From a bacterium BMS3Abin02 (lineage in GTDB: Bacteria; Actinomycetota; Acidimicrobiia; Spongiisociales; UBA4744): a stretch of DNA of 64,000 bases. The stretch covers positions 48,573 through 112,572 of the forward strand of contig BDSU01000024.1 in assembly GCA_002897675.1 (NCBI GenBank), in the 5' to 3' direction. Position 1 is the first letter of the stretch. Each line of letters starts with the position of its first letter. The translations under genes and the position numbers were made by a program. Under the pieces are notes generated by a model that made no database searches, was not told where the DNA came from, and worked only from the letters and a program-made list of their open reading frames with translations. Below are positions 1 through 8,135 of the stretch, one piece after another.

Positions 1-587
1 ACCTGTTCTGCCTCAAGCAGCTGAGGCCGGGGATCGAGACCATCTCGTCCTCGGAGCTGGCCAGGTTGGCCGACGAGACCGCGGCCACCGTCCGGCGGGA
101 CCTCTCCTGCCTCGGCTCTCACGGCGTACGAGGTGTTGGGTACGACATCAAGCGGCTTGCCACCGAGATTCGCGACCAGCTCGGCCTCTCCCGATCCTGG
201 GATGTTGTGATCATCGGCGCAGGCCACCTCGGAACCGCTCTTGCCCACTACGAGGGGTTCGAAGGGGAAGGACTTCGGGTGATCGGAATCTACGACTCCG
301 CTCCGGCCAAGATCGGCGCGCGTTTCGAAGCGCTGACGGTCAAGCATCCCGATCGGATGGCGGAAGATCTCGCCGGGTCTCCCAGGGCCTTCGGTATCAT
401 CACCGTCCCGGCGGATGCGGCGCAGGATGCCGCCAATCTCCTGATCGATGCCGGAGTCACCGGGATCCTCTCATTTGCGCCGACACTGCTGACGACCCCT
501 CATCATGTGTTCGTACGGCATGTGGACCTCGCCACCGAACTCCACGTTCTCGCCTACTACGCGGCCGCACGTCAACGTTCGGCCTGA
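1..587 (+). CDS. rex: Redox-sensing transcriptional repressor Rex (5' end outside window)
   Basis: Rex senses the NADH/NAD+ ratio and represses genes of respiration and fermentation. The open frame runs from base 3 with no start in the window, so the gene is truncated by the window edge; the first residues seen (FCLKQLRPG, then SSSELARLADETAATVRRDL) are the winged-helix domain, with the recognition segment RRDLSCLGSHGVRGVGYD. The Rossmann domain follows, with the dinucleotide motif GAGHLGTALA. The TTG at 66 is internal to the conserved DNA-binding domain and is not the real start. The gene converges on the cytochrome b operon, a plausible but unproven target. Confidence 0.93.
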   Translation, partial: LFCLKQLRPGIETISSSELARLADETAATVRRDLSCLGSHGVRGVGYDIKRLATEIRDQLGLSRSWDVVIIGAGHLGTALAHYEGFEGEGLRVIGIYDSAPAKIGARFEALTVKHPDRMAEDLAGSPRAFGIITVPADAAQDAANLLIDAGVTGILSFAPTLLTTPHHVFVRHVDLATELHVLAYYAAARQRSA

Positions 588-690
588 GCCGATCAACGCT
601 TCGAGCGCTCGCTCGATATCGCCAATGTCTCCGCAGGAGCCGGCTCTGCAACGATCGGCAGGAAGATCGCGAAGATACCGATTCCGCCCA

Positions 691-1704
691 TCAGCCGACA
701 ATCCACGGATAACCGAATCCGGAAGTTCTTGCGATGAACCCGAGAATCGTCAAGACAATCAATGCGAGCACAAAGATTCCGAATACCAAGAGCCCGACTC
801 TTCGGTCCTCGCGGTTCGTTGAATGATCGATGAATGGGATGGCGAACAGCCCGACGAGGATGAGCAGTGGAACGTAGAAACCCGCCACCTGTGGGTGCAG
901 CCACGCCAGCAGTTGCTGTATCCACAGCAGATACCACGGGGCCTTGGATGGATCGACCACACCGCTCGCAGGTGCGAACAGGGGCGCCGGCGCGGCGAGA
1001 GCCAGAAGCACGAGAAACACCGCCGAGACGATGGCCGCGAAGAACTCGATCTTGAAGAGAGCAGGCAAGAGGTCGACTTCCTCTGGCTGGATGTCTTCGG
1101 CTGCAGCAGGAGTCACTTCCGTCGCCGGAGCGGACACCCCCTCGACAGCAGCCTCAGGGACAACAGCAGAAGCAGCAGGCTCCGACACGGGCTCTCGCGC
1201 GACAGCAGCCGCCGTAGACGGCGCCGCAGCAGGAACAGCCTCAGCAGGAGCAGCACCACCCAACATCTCCGCCAACACCTGCTCCAACGGAACACCAAGC
1301 GCCTTCGCCTTCGCCTCCGCAGAACGACGCAACAACTTCTCCGGGATCGCCGAGACGTTCGCCGATGGCGAGACTGCCGGTTCCACCGTGGGTTCCACTG
1401 TCGGTTGCGGAGTTTCGGGCACCTCTCGAGGTTTCGCCTTCGGTGTCACTTTCTTCGGCACGGTATCTCGCACCGGCACCGGCGGCAGCGATGCAAGAGT
1501 CGCATCGCGCCAAGCCGCCTCCCGCTCGACCAATTCCTCGGGGATCGTCGCCGGGACTTCGGGAGTCGGCTCGACACCATCCGGAAGCTCCACCGGCTCT
1601 CCGTCACCTACCGAGATTCCAGGGATCTCTTCATACGGTTCGCCGAGAGCCTTCGCTTTCGCCAAAGCGATGCGCCGGAGCAGTTCATCGGGGATGTCGA
1701 CCAT
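691..1704 (-). CDS. Cytochrome b C-terminal (subunit IV-like) protein with long N-terminal extension
   Basis: The last ~125 residues (about 212-337) hold three hydrophobic helices matching the C-terminal half of cytochrome b or subunit IV of b6f-type quinol-cytochrome c reductases. The usual quinol-site motif PEWY reads APWY (residues 255-258), so the catalytic Glu is absent at that place. The family is normally about 160 residues; here about 210 extra, Pro/Ala/Glu-rich residues precede the membrane part. They hold three related short motifs of the form IPe-LL-R---AKAKALG (about 4-21, 54-70 and 120-137). The gene lies 9 bp downstream of the cytochrome b N-terminal gene. No Rieske or cytochrome c gene is in the window. 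The extension's role is unknown; docking of a partner subunit is a guess. Confidence 0.8.
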   Translation of the reverse strand: MVDIPDELLRRIALAKAKALGEPYEEIPGISVGDGEPVELPDGVEPTPEVPATIPEELVEREAAWRDATLASLPPVPVRDTVPKKVTPKAKPREVPETPQPTVEPTVEPAVSPSANVSAIPEKLLRRSAEAKAKALGVPLEQVLAEMLGGAAPAEAVPAAAPSTAAAVAREPVSEPAASAVVPEAAVEGVSAPATEVTPAAAEDIQPEEVDLLPALFKIEFFAAIVSAVFLVLLALAAPAPLFAPASGVVDPSKAPWYLLWIQQLLAWLHPQVAGFYVPLLILVGLFAIPFIDHSTNREDRRVGLLVFGIFVLALIVLTILGFIARTSGFGYPWIVG

Positions 1705-1713
1705 TTCGGCTCC

Positions 1714-2337
1714 TTACACCGGCCCAGAGAGGCCGTCTCTACGCACCTTCCACAGATGAACGGCGGCGAGCACGAGGAATACGAACGGAAGTAGAACGAC
1801 GTGGAACACATAGGCGCGAAGGAGCGTCGCATCCGGCGTTGGGCCGAACAGCGCAGACTTGAGGGCGTTCCCGACGAGCGGAACGGAACGCACGACCGTC
1901 TCGACAACGGCCGCTACGGCCATTGCCCCCTGATCCCAGGGAAGGATGTTGCCGCTGACGGCCATCGCCCCCACGGCTGCCAGCAGCAGGACGCCGATCA
2001 GCCAGTTGGTGCGTCGCGCGCCTTTGTAGGCGCCGTGGTAGAAGACTCTCACCATATGAAAGAACGCAGAAACGATGAGCAAGTAGGCGGACCAGCGATG
2101 CAGGCTCCGCAGGAACGATGAGTAGCCGCCGGCCGCAAGGGCATGAGTGTCGGCGAACGCGGTGCTGAGCGCGGGCCGGTATCCGAACATCAGGAGAAGC
2201 CCCGTGACCGCCAGCACTCCTGCCAGCCCGACGCTGATTCCACCGAGGCCCAGCGTGTAGGAGAAACGCAGGGCGTACCGCTTCACTTTGGCGGGCTGAA
2301 GGATCACGAAGGGGTTGCGCGTCTGGTTACCGGCCAC
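1714..2337 (-). CDS. Cytochrome b N-terminal domain protein (b6-like)
   Basis: A 207-residue, four-helix diheme cytochrome b. The heme ligands are visible: His80 and His94 in helix B (spacing 14) and His179 and His194 in helix D (spacing 15). The 15-residue spacing in helix D is typical of b6 rather than mitochondrial-type cytochrome b. LPWDQ (132-136) is also conserved. Together with the downstream subunit IV-like gene it forms a split cytochrome b, which would oxidise menaquinol in the cytoplasmic membrane. Its start overlaps the end of the upstream membrane-protein gene by 11 bp, so the three genes are one operon. Confidence 0.87.
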   Translation of the reverse strand: MAGNQTRNPFVILQPAKVKRYALRFSYTLGLGGISVGLAGVLAVTGLLLMFGYRPALSTAFADTHALAAGGYSSFLRSLHRWSAYLLIVSAFFHMVRVFYHGAYKGARRTNWLIGVLLLAAVGAMAVSGNILPWDQGAMAVAAVVETVVRSVPLVGNALKSALFGPTPDATLLRAYVFHVVLLPFVFLVLAAVHLWKVRRDGLSGPV

Positions 2338-2824
2338 TGTCGCCCCTCTTGACGAGCGTCCGCCCGTACGCGGAGACGCTCGATACGCGGGATCCGCTTT
2401 TCACCGGCTCTCTGAGCAGGTGCTCCACGGCGGCGAAGAGCGCCAAGACGTAGAGGAGCGACACCAGATCCTTCGCCCACTTCGGGCCGATGCTCTGCAT
2501 CGAGATCAGCCACCAGGAAGGAAACACGGCGAACCCGAGGAATAGAGCGGAAGCGATCAGCACGGCACCCAACAGGGCTCGAGGCCATGTCATGGAGCGA
2601 CCAACGAGCCAGAGATGCGCCACACCCAGCAGCACGAGCAGCGACCCTGCGAACACCACGGCGATTCCGATAGAGGCCACCACCGCTTGGGAGGCGGTCG
2701 ACGCAGGAGTGGAGGGCCCTGCGACCAGCATCCCCACGACGAACAGCACTACCCCGAAGAGGATGGCCACGAGACCGCGGCCTCGATGCGGCTTCTGCTC
2801 ACCAAGCCTCAATATCGTCCTCAC
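2327..2824 (-). CDS. Small membrane protein, first gene of cytochrome b operon
   Basis: A 165-residue protein with four predicted membrane helices (about 17-36, 46-70, 80-102 and 118-135) and a basic C-terminal tail; I do not recognise the family. It starts with GTG at 2824, since an in-frame TGA lies two codons upstream. A TAGAGT box sits 13 nt before the start. It overlaps the cytochrome b gene and is probably an accessory or assembly subunit of that complex; this is inferred only from position. Confidence 0.7.
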   Translation of the reverse strand: MRTILRLGEQKPHRGRGLVAILFGVVLFVVGMLVAGPSTPASTASQAVVASIGIAVVFAGSLLVLLGVAHLWLVGRSMTWPRALLGAVLIASALFLGFAVFPSWWLISMQSIGPKWAKDLVSLLYVLALFAAVEHLLREPVKSGSRVSSVSAYGRTLVKRGDSGR

Positions 2825-2895
2825 TCACATCGCCGGTACTCTACCGCGCAATACCCTGTGCACCCGAAACCGCTTCGCGTCCCGAAAGAAAGCGC

Positions 2896-2922
2896 TCAAG
2901 TCCTGCCCCGATCGACCGATAC
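2896..2922 (+). promoter_or_regulatory. Candidate sigma-28/WhiG-type promoter
   Basis: TCAA at 2896-2899, then 15 nt, then ACCGATAC at 2915-2922. This matches the TAAA-N15-GCCGATAA consensus of sigma-28/WhiG-type factors at all but three positions. It points towards hairpin-rich DNA with no plus-strand gene before 4072. The presence of an RsiG homologue (a regulator of WhiG in Streptomyces) in this window makes it more than a random match, but one site proves nothing. Confidence 0.4.
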
Positions 2923-3102
2923 TCCCTCCATGGACGGAGATGATTCGTCCATGCGAACAAAGTGTTCGCGGGGCAACGGGTGTACCGCCGCTCACGAGAC
3001 CTCAGGCACGTTCAGCTGAGGTTTTGACAAGGTAAGCCTCCCAGCCCGCCCCGGCGGCGGTCTCCCGTTCCCCCATGACTCGCCACACGAGCCGTGTTCC
3101 GC

Positions 3103-3130
3103 ACTTCGTACTTCGTGCGGAACTTCGTGT
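3103..3130. terminator. Inverted repeat downstream of SAM hydrolase gene
   Basis: Two perfect 9-bp arms (GTTCCGCAC and GTGCGGAAC) enclose a 10-nt loop, 17 bp past the stop of the minus-strand gene. It is a likely terminator hairpin, although no clear U-tract follows. Confidence 0.45.
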
Positions 3131-3146
3131 CTGCAGAGCGGCGCCG

Positions 3147-3953
3147 TCACTCCTTCGAGATCGTCACCTGTGTTCCGTCCGCGAGCCCGAATCGCTCGTC
3201 TGCCCGTCCCCCCCGGACCGCGACGGAGATGAGTCCGCTGGAATCGGTGTGCAGCAGCGCATCTCCAGCCGGCACGTCCCCATAGGTGGACGCCCAAATG
3301 ACGAGGTGTCGCCGGCTCCCGACAATGAGCACGAGATGGTCACCCTCCACTGCTCCCAGACGGTGCAAATCGTCGGGCCCGACGTTCGTCTGCACGTTTC
3401 CGAAGTGATCGATCCACCACGCTTCACCTTGCACCGAGCTCGCGCCTACATCAGGCAGTGGAAGCAACAGCGGGAAGAGCGATTCCGGATCGACTTCAGG
3501 ACCGAGATCCTGGAGGCCTGCTTCTCCTGAAGCGAGTACGCCCGCAGCCGGCGCAAGCACATCGCGACCTGCGAACGTTGCACCTCGACCTGGAATCATC
3601 ACCGCGGGATTCTCGATCGCCACGATCACGTCGGCACCACCGACCATCGCCACTGCCGGAGACAGGAGGCCGTTGTCCGGACCAACGAAGAATCCCCACG
3701 GCGTGTTGGCCGCGATGGCCCTTCGCTCCGTTCCGACGCCGGGATCGACGACGCCCAATGCGACACCCTCGGGCAGGTACTGGATTGCGCGAAGCAACGA
3801 AAGCGCGCCGGCGCGAACCTTGCCCCGTCGAATCCCATGGGTGATATCGATCACCCTGCTCTCCGGCGCCAGCTTCGCCAGGACACCATGCACGACACCG
3901 ACGAACTCGTCATCAGACCCGAAATCGGATATGAATGAGATCGGCAGGCTCAT
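3147..3953 (-). CDS. S-adenosyl-L-methionine hydroxide adenosyltransferase (DUF62 family)
   Basis: This family splits SAM into adenosine and methionine with an activated water; its relatives include fluorinase and chlorinase. The N-terminus SLPISFISDFGSDDEFVG carries the conserved SDFG and Asp-rich start, followed by VVDPGVGTERR and FFVGPDNGLLSPA, all hallmark family motifs. At 268 residues the length is normal. I chose ATG at 3953, which has a GGAG 9 nt upstream, over a TTG at 3968. It stands alone and faces away from the Clp1-like gene. The physiological role of these hydrolases is poorly known. Confidence 0.88.
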   Translation of the reverse strand: MSLPISFISDFGSDDEFVGVVHGVLAKLAPESRVIDITHGIRRGKVRAGALSLLRAIQYLPEGVALGVVDPGVGTERRAIAANTPWGFFVGPDNGLLSPAVAMVGGADVIVAIENPAVMIPGRGATFAGRDVLAPAAGVLASGEAGLQDLGPEVDPESLFPLLLPLPDVGASSVQGEAWWIDHFGNVQTNVGPDDLHRLGAVEGDHLVLIVGSRRHLVIWASTYGDVPAGDALLHTDSSGLISVAVRGGRADERFGLADGTQVTISKE

Positions 3954-4071
3954 ACAGACAGTCTCCAATGACTGAGGCCGGCGTGCAAGTCGAGGCCGGC
4001 GTGCAGGCGCCAGGATCTCGGGCCGATCGTATGCCGGATTCAGACGCGACAGCGCTCACTACCATCCGCCT

Positions 4072-4965
4072 ATGCCTGAGACAGCCCACGATCTTCTCAT
4101 TCAGGATCTCACCGTCCAGGGCGGCGTCGTGATGCTGCTCGGAGCTCCGGACACGGGCAAGACCTCATTCGCTCGACGTTTCCTCGAGAGCGCTATCGCT
4201 GCGGGGAAGCAAGCCGCCTACATCGACGCGGACGTTGGTCAGACGACGGTCGGCCCTCCCGCCTGTGTGGGTCTCAAGTGGGTGCGCGAGCGCGGTGACC
4301 TCGAGACACTCGAAGAGGCGGACGAACTCCGTTTCGTCGGGTCCATCTCACCCAAGCACCTCGTTCTCCAGGAGGTCATCGCAACCGCCACGCTGGTCGA
4401 CCAGGTGAGGGGCGAAGCGGATCTGATCGTGATCGACACGACCGGCGCGATCTCCGGGGTAACCGGACAGACCCTCAAGTTTCACAAACTGGAACTGTGC
4501 CGGCCCGATGTGTTGGTGGCGCTGCAGCGGGGAAGCGAAATCGAGCCGATCATCGGAATGGCCCGCCGCTTCTTCTCCGCAGACGTGAGAGTGCTCGGCG
4601 TCCACCCCGACGTCGCTCCGGCTTCGCCGGTCGAGCGGTCCGCTCTTCGAGCAGAGAAGTTCGCTCGGGCGCTCGCCCCACCGTTGCACCGCTGGAAAGT
4701 CCGTCCGACGGTCTTCGCCCCATCTCTACCCACCGGCCTCGATCTGGAGCGTCTCCACGACGTACTCGTCGGAGTGCACGATGGCAGAGGCCGCTGCCTC
4801 GGTCTGGGACTCCTCAAGCATGAGGATGGTCGCCTGCTGGTGCTCACAAACGTGACCGATGGCATGAAGGGTCTGCGTCTGGCCTCCCTGCGAATCGACC
4901 CGGAAACCTTCGACACGTCCCCCGTCAACCTGCGGGAAGTGATGTTCGGCCTTGGAGACCGCTGA
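4072..4965 (+). CDS. Clp1/Grc3-like P-loop polynucleotide kinase-family protein
   Basis: A 297-residue P-loop protein. The Walker A segment GAPDTGKTSF lies at about 24-33, and DADVGQTTVGPP (about 53-64) is the signature that separates Clp1/Grc3 RNA 5'-kinases from other P-loop families. VIDTTGAISG looks like the Walker B region. It lacks the long flanking domains of eukaryotic Clp1. A TACCAT box ends 6 nt before the ATG, which suggests a leaderless transcript. Bacterial members are not well studied; an RNA or DNA 5'-hydroxyl kinase role is inferred from family only. Confidence 0.78.
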   Translation: MPETAHDLLIQDLTVQGGVVMLLGAPDTGKTSFARRFLESAIAAGKQAAYIDADVGQTTVGPPACVGLKWVRERGDLETLEEADELRFVGSISPKHLVLQEVIATATLVDQVRGEADLIVIDTTGAISGVTGQTLKFHKLELCRPDVLVALQRGSEIEPIIGMARRFFSADVRVLGVHPDVAPASPVERSALRAEKFARALAPPLHRWKVRPTVFAPSLPTGLDLERLHDVLVGVHDGRGRCLGLGLLKHEDGRLLVLTNVTDGMKGLRLASLRIDPETFDTSPVNLREVMFGLGDR

Positions 4966-5348
4966 GCCGGTATCTCACACTTGGGATCGCGACCCGCGTT
5001 GCGCCAAGACCGGAACGCGAACGCCGCGGCTCCTGCTGGTACCTGGTACACGATTGTGCCTGCAACGCCGGGGCCGCGCACCGGATCCCACCCACGCGCT
5101 GAGGCCCAAGGAACCTCCGCGAACCGTCCCCGCACTTCCCCTTGACAGGTAACGATCATGCTTCGGCACCTTGGGCCTCGCACTGTCGACACTACGAATT
5201 CGTCCCGAGCCAGTCAAGGACCTCGATTCGCACAAAAGTGCCATCTCATTGGTGCCTAATGGCCTTAACTGGATGTCGATCTGATCGTCCTTCGGGAGAT
5301 TTCCACAGATCCACAGGGTCCTGTCCACAGGGCATGTCGACAACTATT
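4966..5348. other. Intergenic region, no gene seen
   Basis: 383 bp between the Clp1-like gene and the convergent asparaginase gene. No supported ORF, tRNA or long hairpin. At 5298-5332 there are three close TCCACAG repeats, which recall half of a DnaA box but lack the full TTATCCACA word. Confidence 0.4.
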
Positions 5349-6290
5349 TCAAGCCCATTTTTCGCGAGCTACGATGCTCCCGACCGTGCGGTCACCTCCC
5401 ATCACCGGTACCACCCTCACGGACTCGAGCGCCCGACCGCCATCCCGGCCGACAAAACCCAAGTGGTCGAGCAGCGCGACCATCGCGGCGCCCGTCGGCC
5501 GCGATGAGCCGTCCCAGGATTTCACGGCGAGACCCATCTGGCCGCGAATCGACACACCGAGGCTTCCCTCGGCACCGACCTTTGCCGCTGCATCGAGCCA
5601 GGTCGCAATCAGTGACGGCGCCAAGCCCTGGTCATAGGTGAGGGCCGGATATCGATGCATCGCGTCCCATGCATACGCCAAACGATCCTGTGATCCAAGA
5701 ACCGCGTAGGCGCGGGCGAGACTCCTCACACTCCCACGAAATACAGGCGCTCCGCAGCCGTCGATTCCTACCGGTCCCGGATCGTGTCCGACGACTTCGG
5801 CCATCATGTCGAAGGTCCTGCGCTGTAGGGGATGCCCGGGGTCGAGGTAGGTCTCGATCGGCCAGTCCTGGGCAACGCAGGCACGCAGCATCGCCGCATG
5901 TTTCCCCGAGCAATTGTGCCATACGCGCTTCGGATGCTGATAGCCGGCTGCAACGACCCGGTCGCGGGCCTCGGCGGACGATGGCCACGATGGGGGACAT
6001 TGCAGTGCAGCCTCATCGAGTCCGACCTCGGTGAGCATCGACCCGACGATCGCCACATGGACAGGGTGACCCCGGTGACTTGCGCAGGCCACGGCCATCT
6101 GCTCGGGGACGAGGTCGGCACCCAGCTCTTGGGACACGGTTGCCTGGAACGGCTTCGCCGCCGAGCGCAGAAAGAAGACCCGATCGATATCTCCAAGAGA
6201 GGCCACCAGTGCTCCCTCCGGAGTTACGGCTGCGATCGCACCGTCGTGGGTCGACTCCACCAGGCCGGAGCGAACGACCTCGGCGAGCAC
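5349..6290 (-). CDS. L-asparaginase (asparaginase II family, PF06089-like)
   Basis: A 313-residue protein matching the Rhizobium-type asparaginase II family, which hydrolyses L-asparagine to aspartate and ammonia and is unrelated to the E. coli AnsA/AnsB fold. Conserved segments are FFLRSAAKPFQA, ACASHRGHPVHV, HNCSGKHAAML and IDGCGAPVF. Start is GTG at 6290. No signal peptide is seen, so it should be cytoplasmic. It stands alone 95 bp downstream of the rsiG-like gene, on the same strand. Confidence 0.87.
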   Translation of the reverse strand: MLAEVVRSGLVESTHDGAIAAVTPEGALVASLGDIDRVFFLRSAAKPFQATVSQELGADLVPEQMAVACASHRGHPVHVAIVGSMLTEVGLDEAALQCPPSWPSSAEARDRVVAAGYQHPKRVWHNCSGKHAAMLRACVAQDWPIETYLDPGHPLQRRTFDMMAEVVGHDPGPVGIDGCGAPVFRGSVRSLARAYAVLGSQDRLAYAWDAMHRYPALTYDQGLAPSLIATWLDAAAKVGAEGSLGVSIRGQMGLAVKSWDGSSRPTGAAMVALLDHLGFVGRDGGRALESVRVVPVMGGDRTVGSIVAREKWA

Positions 6291-6385
6291 CGTCAGAGCC
6301 CCGACGCGCTCGCGTCAAACATCAGGATCACTCTGTGTACGGGTTCCCCGCCTCTCGCTCCACATCCTCGATACGAACACTCGCA

Positions 6386-6919
6386 CTAGAGAATGGTCAA
6401 GTCGGCCGCGTCGTCTTTGTAGCGTCGCACGAGCTCGACGCGAAGAGCATCCACGACCTTCTGGACTGCCTTCCGACTCGACGAGATGTCGATCTCGGCC
6501 TCTTTCAGGGATTCGCGAATATCGCCCAGTTCATCATCGTCGATGACCGGCAACCTCGAAAGGAAGTCGTCGCCGAGCACGTGATCGATGTGCCGCCGGT
6601 GGGTGTCTGGAAGGTCCGGCGCGAAGACCGTCGGAAACCTGGTGGGACCGCCTTGCGTCGTTTCTCCGGCGCCGAGAACGTCCGGAAGTGCCTCGATCAG
6701 AGAGCGCGTCTCTTCCCCCGCGCGGCGGCGAAGCTCGAATGCGAGGATGTCGAGCCTTCCATGCAGCAACCTGCGGTAGTACGACAGCTCCGTCTCGACT
6801 TCGTCTGCGACCTTCTTCCGGGAACGCAGCTCTGCCAGGTCGATGGACTGCAGGTCCTCCACGTAGGAAGGATGGAGAACGATGTCGATGCGGCGGCGGT
6901 ATTCGGTCATCAGCCGCAC
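6386..6919 (-). CDS. rsiG: RsiG-like c-di-GMP-dependent anti-sigma factor homologue
   Basis: A 177-residue, mostly helical protein of the AmfC/RsiG family. In Streptomyces, RsiG binds c-di-GMP through two E(X)3S(X)2R(X)3Q(X)3D helices and sequesters the sigma factor WhiG. Both copies are visible: E42-S46-R49-H53-D57, where His replaces Gln, and the exact canonical E142-S146-R149-Q153-D157. The protein therefore has the two-motif, antiparallel architecture rather than the single-motif dimer type described from Rubrobacter. Its start overlaps the M23 peptidase gene by 10 bp, so they are co-expressed. Partner sigma factor is not in the window. Streptomyces-like function is inferred from the motifs. 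Confidence 0.8.
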   Translation of the reverse strand: MRLMTEYRRRIDIVLHPSYVEDLQSIDLAELRSRKKVADEVETELSYYRRLLHGRLDILAFELRRRAGEETRSLIEALPDVLGAGETTQGGPTRFPTVFAPDLPDTHRRHIDHVLGDDFLSRLPVIDDDELGDIRESLKEAEIDISSSRKAVQKVVDALRVELVRRYKDDAADLTIL

Positions 6920-8016
6920 ACTCTCTTCAAGGTCGGATACGGGTTGACGGGTGAGCCACCCCCCGGATGAAGTTGGAAATGCACGTGTGTTGCTCCTCCA
7001 TATGCGTTGCCGCTGTTGCCGTTATAGCCGACTACCTGGCCCTTCGTCACGCGGTCACCGGTCTTGAGGCCCGCTGCCCAGCCGCTGAGATGCGCATAGT
7101 AGAAGTCGACCCCGTACGTTGCATAGACCCACACGGACTTGCCCCCCAGCCTGTTGTTATAGACGCGCACGGTTCCATCGGCAACGGCGACGACGGGTTG
7201 GCCCCTCGGAGCAAAGATATCGGTGCCTTTGTGGGTCCGGCCTCCCGAACGGGGAGCACCCCATGTGTCGCGAAAATACACCGCCGACGGATCCATCGGG
7301 CAGATGAACCCAGGCGTGGCAGAAGCCGGAACACCACCGGCAGCGCCCTTCCTGCGAGCGGCGGCCAGGGCGGCGGCCCGGGCCTGCTCCTGCCGGTACT
7401 TCAAGTCGATCTTGCGGCACTTGGCGCTCAGTTCTGCGGAAGCCGCGGCCTGGTCCTCCATGATCGAGTTCATCTGCTCAGCCGCCGCGGCCGCCTGCCG
7501 GCCGAGGGCGGTGAGTCGCGCTTGCTCTGCTTGCCAGTCATTTCGGATGCGTTCCAGGTCACGCTTGAGTGCGCCGAGCTGGTCGATCGACGAGATATCT
7601 TCTGCGGTCACGACCGAGAGGAACTCCTGCCCGGTGAGCGCGGCATCGACCGAAGTCGCGAACAGCACGGCCTCGGTTCCTGGCGAACCACCGTTCATGT
7701 ACATCTCGACGGCTCGGTCCATGACATTGTCACGGATCTCGGCGATGACGGCGGTCTTGTCGTCGATCCGTTCCCGAAACTGGAATACGCGCAACGCCAC
7801 TTCCTCCAGCTCCTGGTTGACCGCGTCGTAGTGGTTCTCGGCATCGTTGGCTCTGACGCGGGCATCGTCCAGACGCTGCTGGGCCGCCCTCGAGTCGGAG
7901 CACGCGGCGTCACGCTCCGCTTTGGTCACCGACAGCGCCGGAAAAGCCGTCGACAGCAGCCAAACGAAGACGAGAGGAAACACGAGCAGGGTACGTCGAA
8001 CCCGCAGCCATTGCAT
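6910..8016 (-). CDS. Secreted M23 family metallopeptidase with coiled coil (EnvC/NlpD type)
   Basis: A 368-residue exported murein hydrolase or hydrolase activator. It begins with a signal peptide (basic MQWLRVRRT then a hydrophobic stretch), followed by about 180 residues of heptad-rich coiled coil and a C-terminal LytM/M23 domain. Zinc-site motifs are seen: THKGTDIFAP (HxxxD) and THVHFQLH (HxH). The start ATG at 8016 was chosen over the longer frame because it begins the signal peptide and has a TACGCT box 9 nt upstream. It is translationally coupled to the rsiG-like gene downstream, which suggests cell-wall remodelling tied to developmental or c-di-GMP signalling; that link is inference. 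Confidence 0.86.
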   Translation of the reverse strand: MQWLRVRRTLLVFPLVFVWLLSTAFPALSVTKAERDAACSDSRAAQQRLDDARVRANDAENHYDAVNQELEEVALRVFQFRERIDDKTAVIAEIRDNVMDRAVEMYMNGGSPGTEAVLFATSVDAALTGQEFLSVVTAEDISSIDQLGALKRDLERIRNDWQAEQARLTALGRQAAAAAEQMNSIMEDQAAASAELSAKCRKIDLKYRQEQARAAALAAARRKGAAGGVPASATPGFICPMDPSAVYFRDTWGAPRSGGRTHKGTDIFAPRGQPVVAVADGTVRVYNNRLGGKSVWVYATYGVDFYYAHLSGWAAGLKTGDRVTKGQVVGYNGNSGNAYGGATHVHFQLHPGGGSPVNPYPTLKRVCG

Positions 8017-8135
8017 GACGGCCTGAGCGTACAGCGGGTTTCGTGTTCCGTGAAGCTCCGTCAGGAGAGCCGATACCCTCCCCGTACTCTCGGATCGCCG
8101 TCGATCCCGCGCACCGGATCGTCCCGAGTCGGCGG

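Larger units (their letters stand above)
2825..3146. other. Intergenic region with stem-loops and a sigma-28/WhiG-like promoter
   Basis: No coding region is supported here. It holds the promoter side of the cytochrome operon (minus strand), a sigma-28-like promoter on the plus strand, two strong plus-strand hairpins just downstream of it (stems 2929-2936/2946-2953 and 2953-2959/2963-2969), and a terminator-like hairpin near 3103-3130. The layout could be a small RNA gene. Confidence 0.4.

Noticed and set aside
2972..2989. GGGTGTACCGCC resembles the T-box antiterminator word
   Set aside because: No aminoacyl-tRNA synthetase or amino acid gene follows on the plus strand, and the specifier stem of a T-box leader is not seen.
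5298..5332. Three TCCACAG repeats, like partial DnaA boxes, suggesting an origin
   Set aside because: None matches TTATCCACA, there is no AT-rich unwinding region, and no dnaA, dnaN or parAB gene is near.
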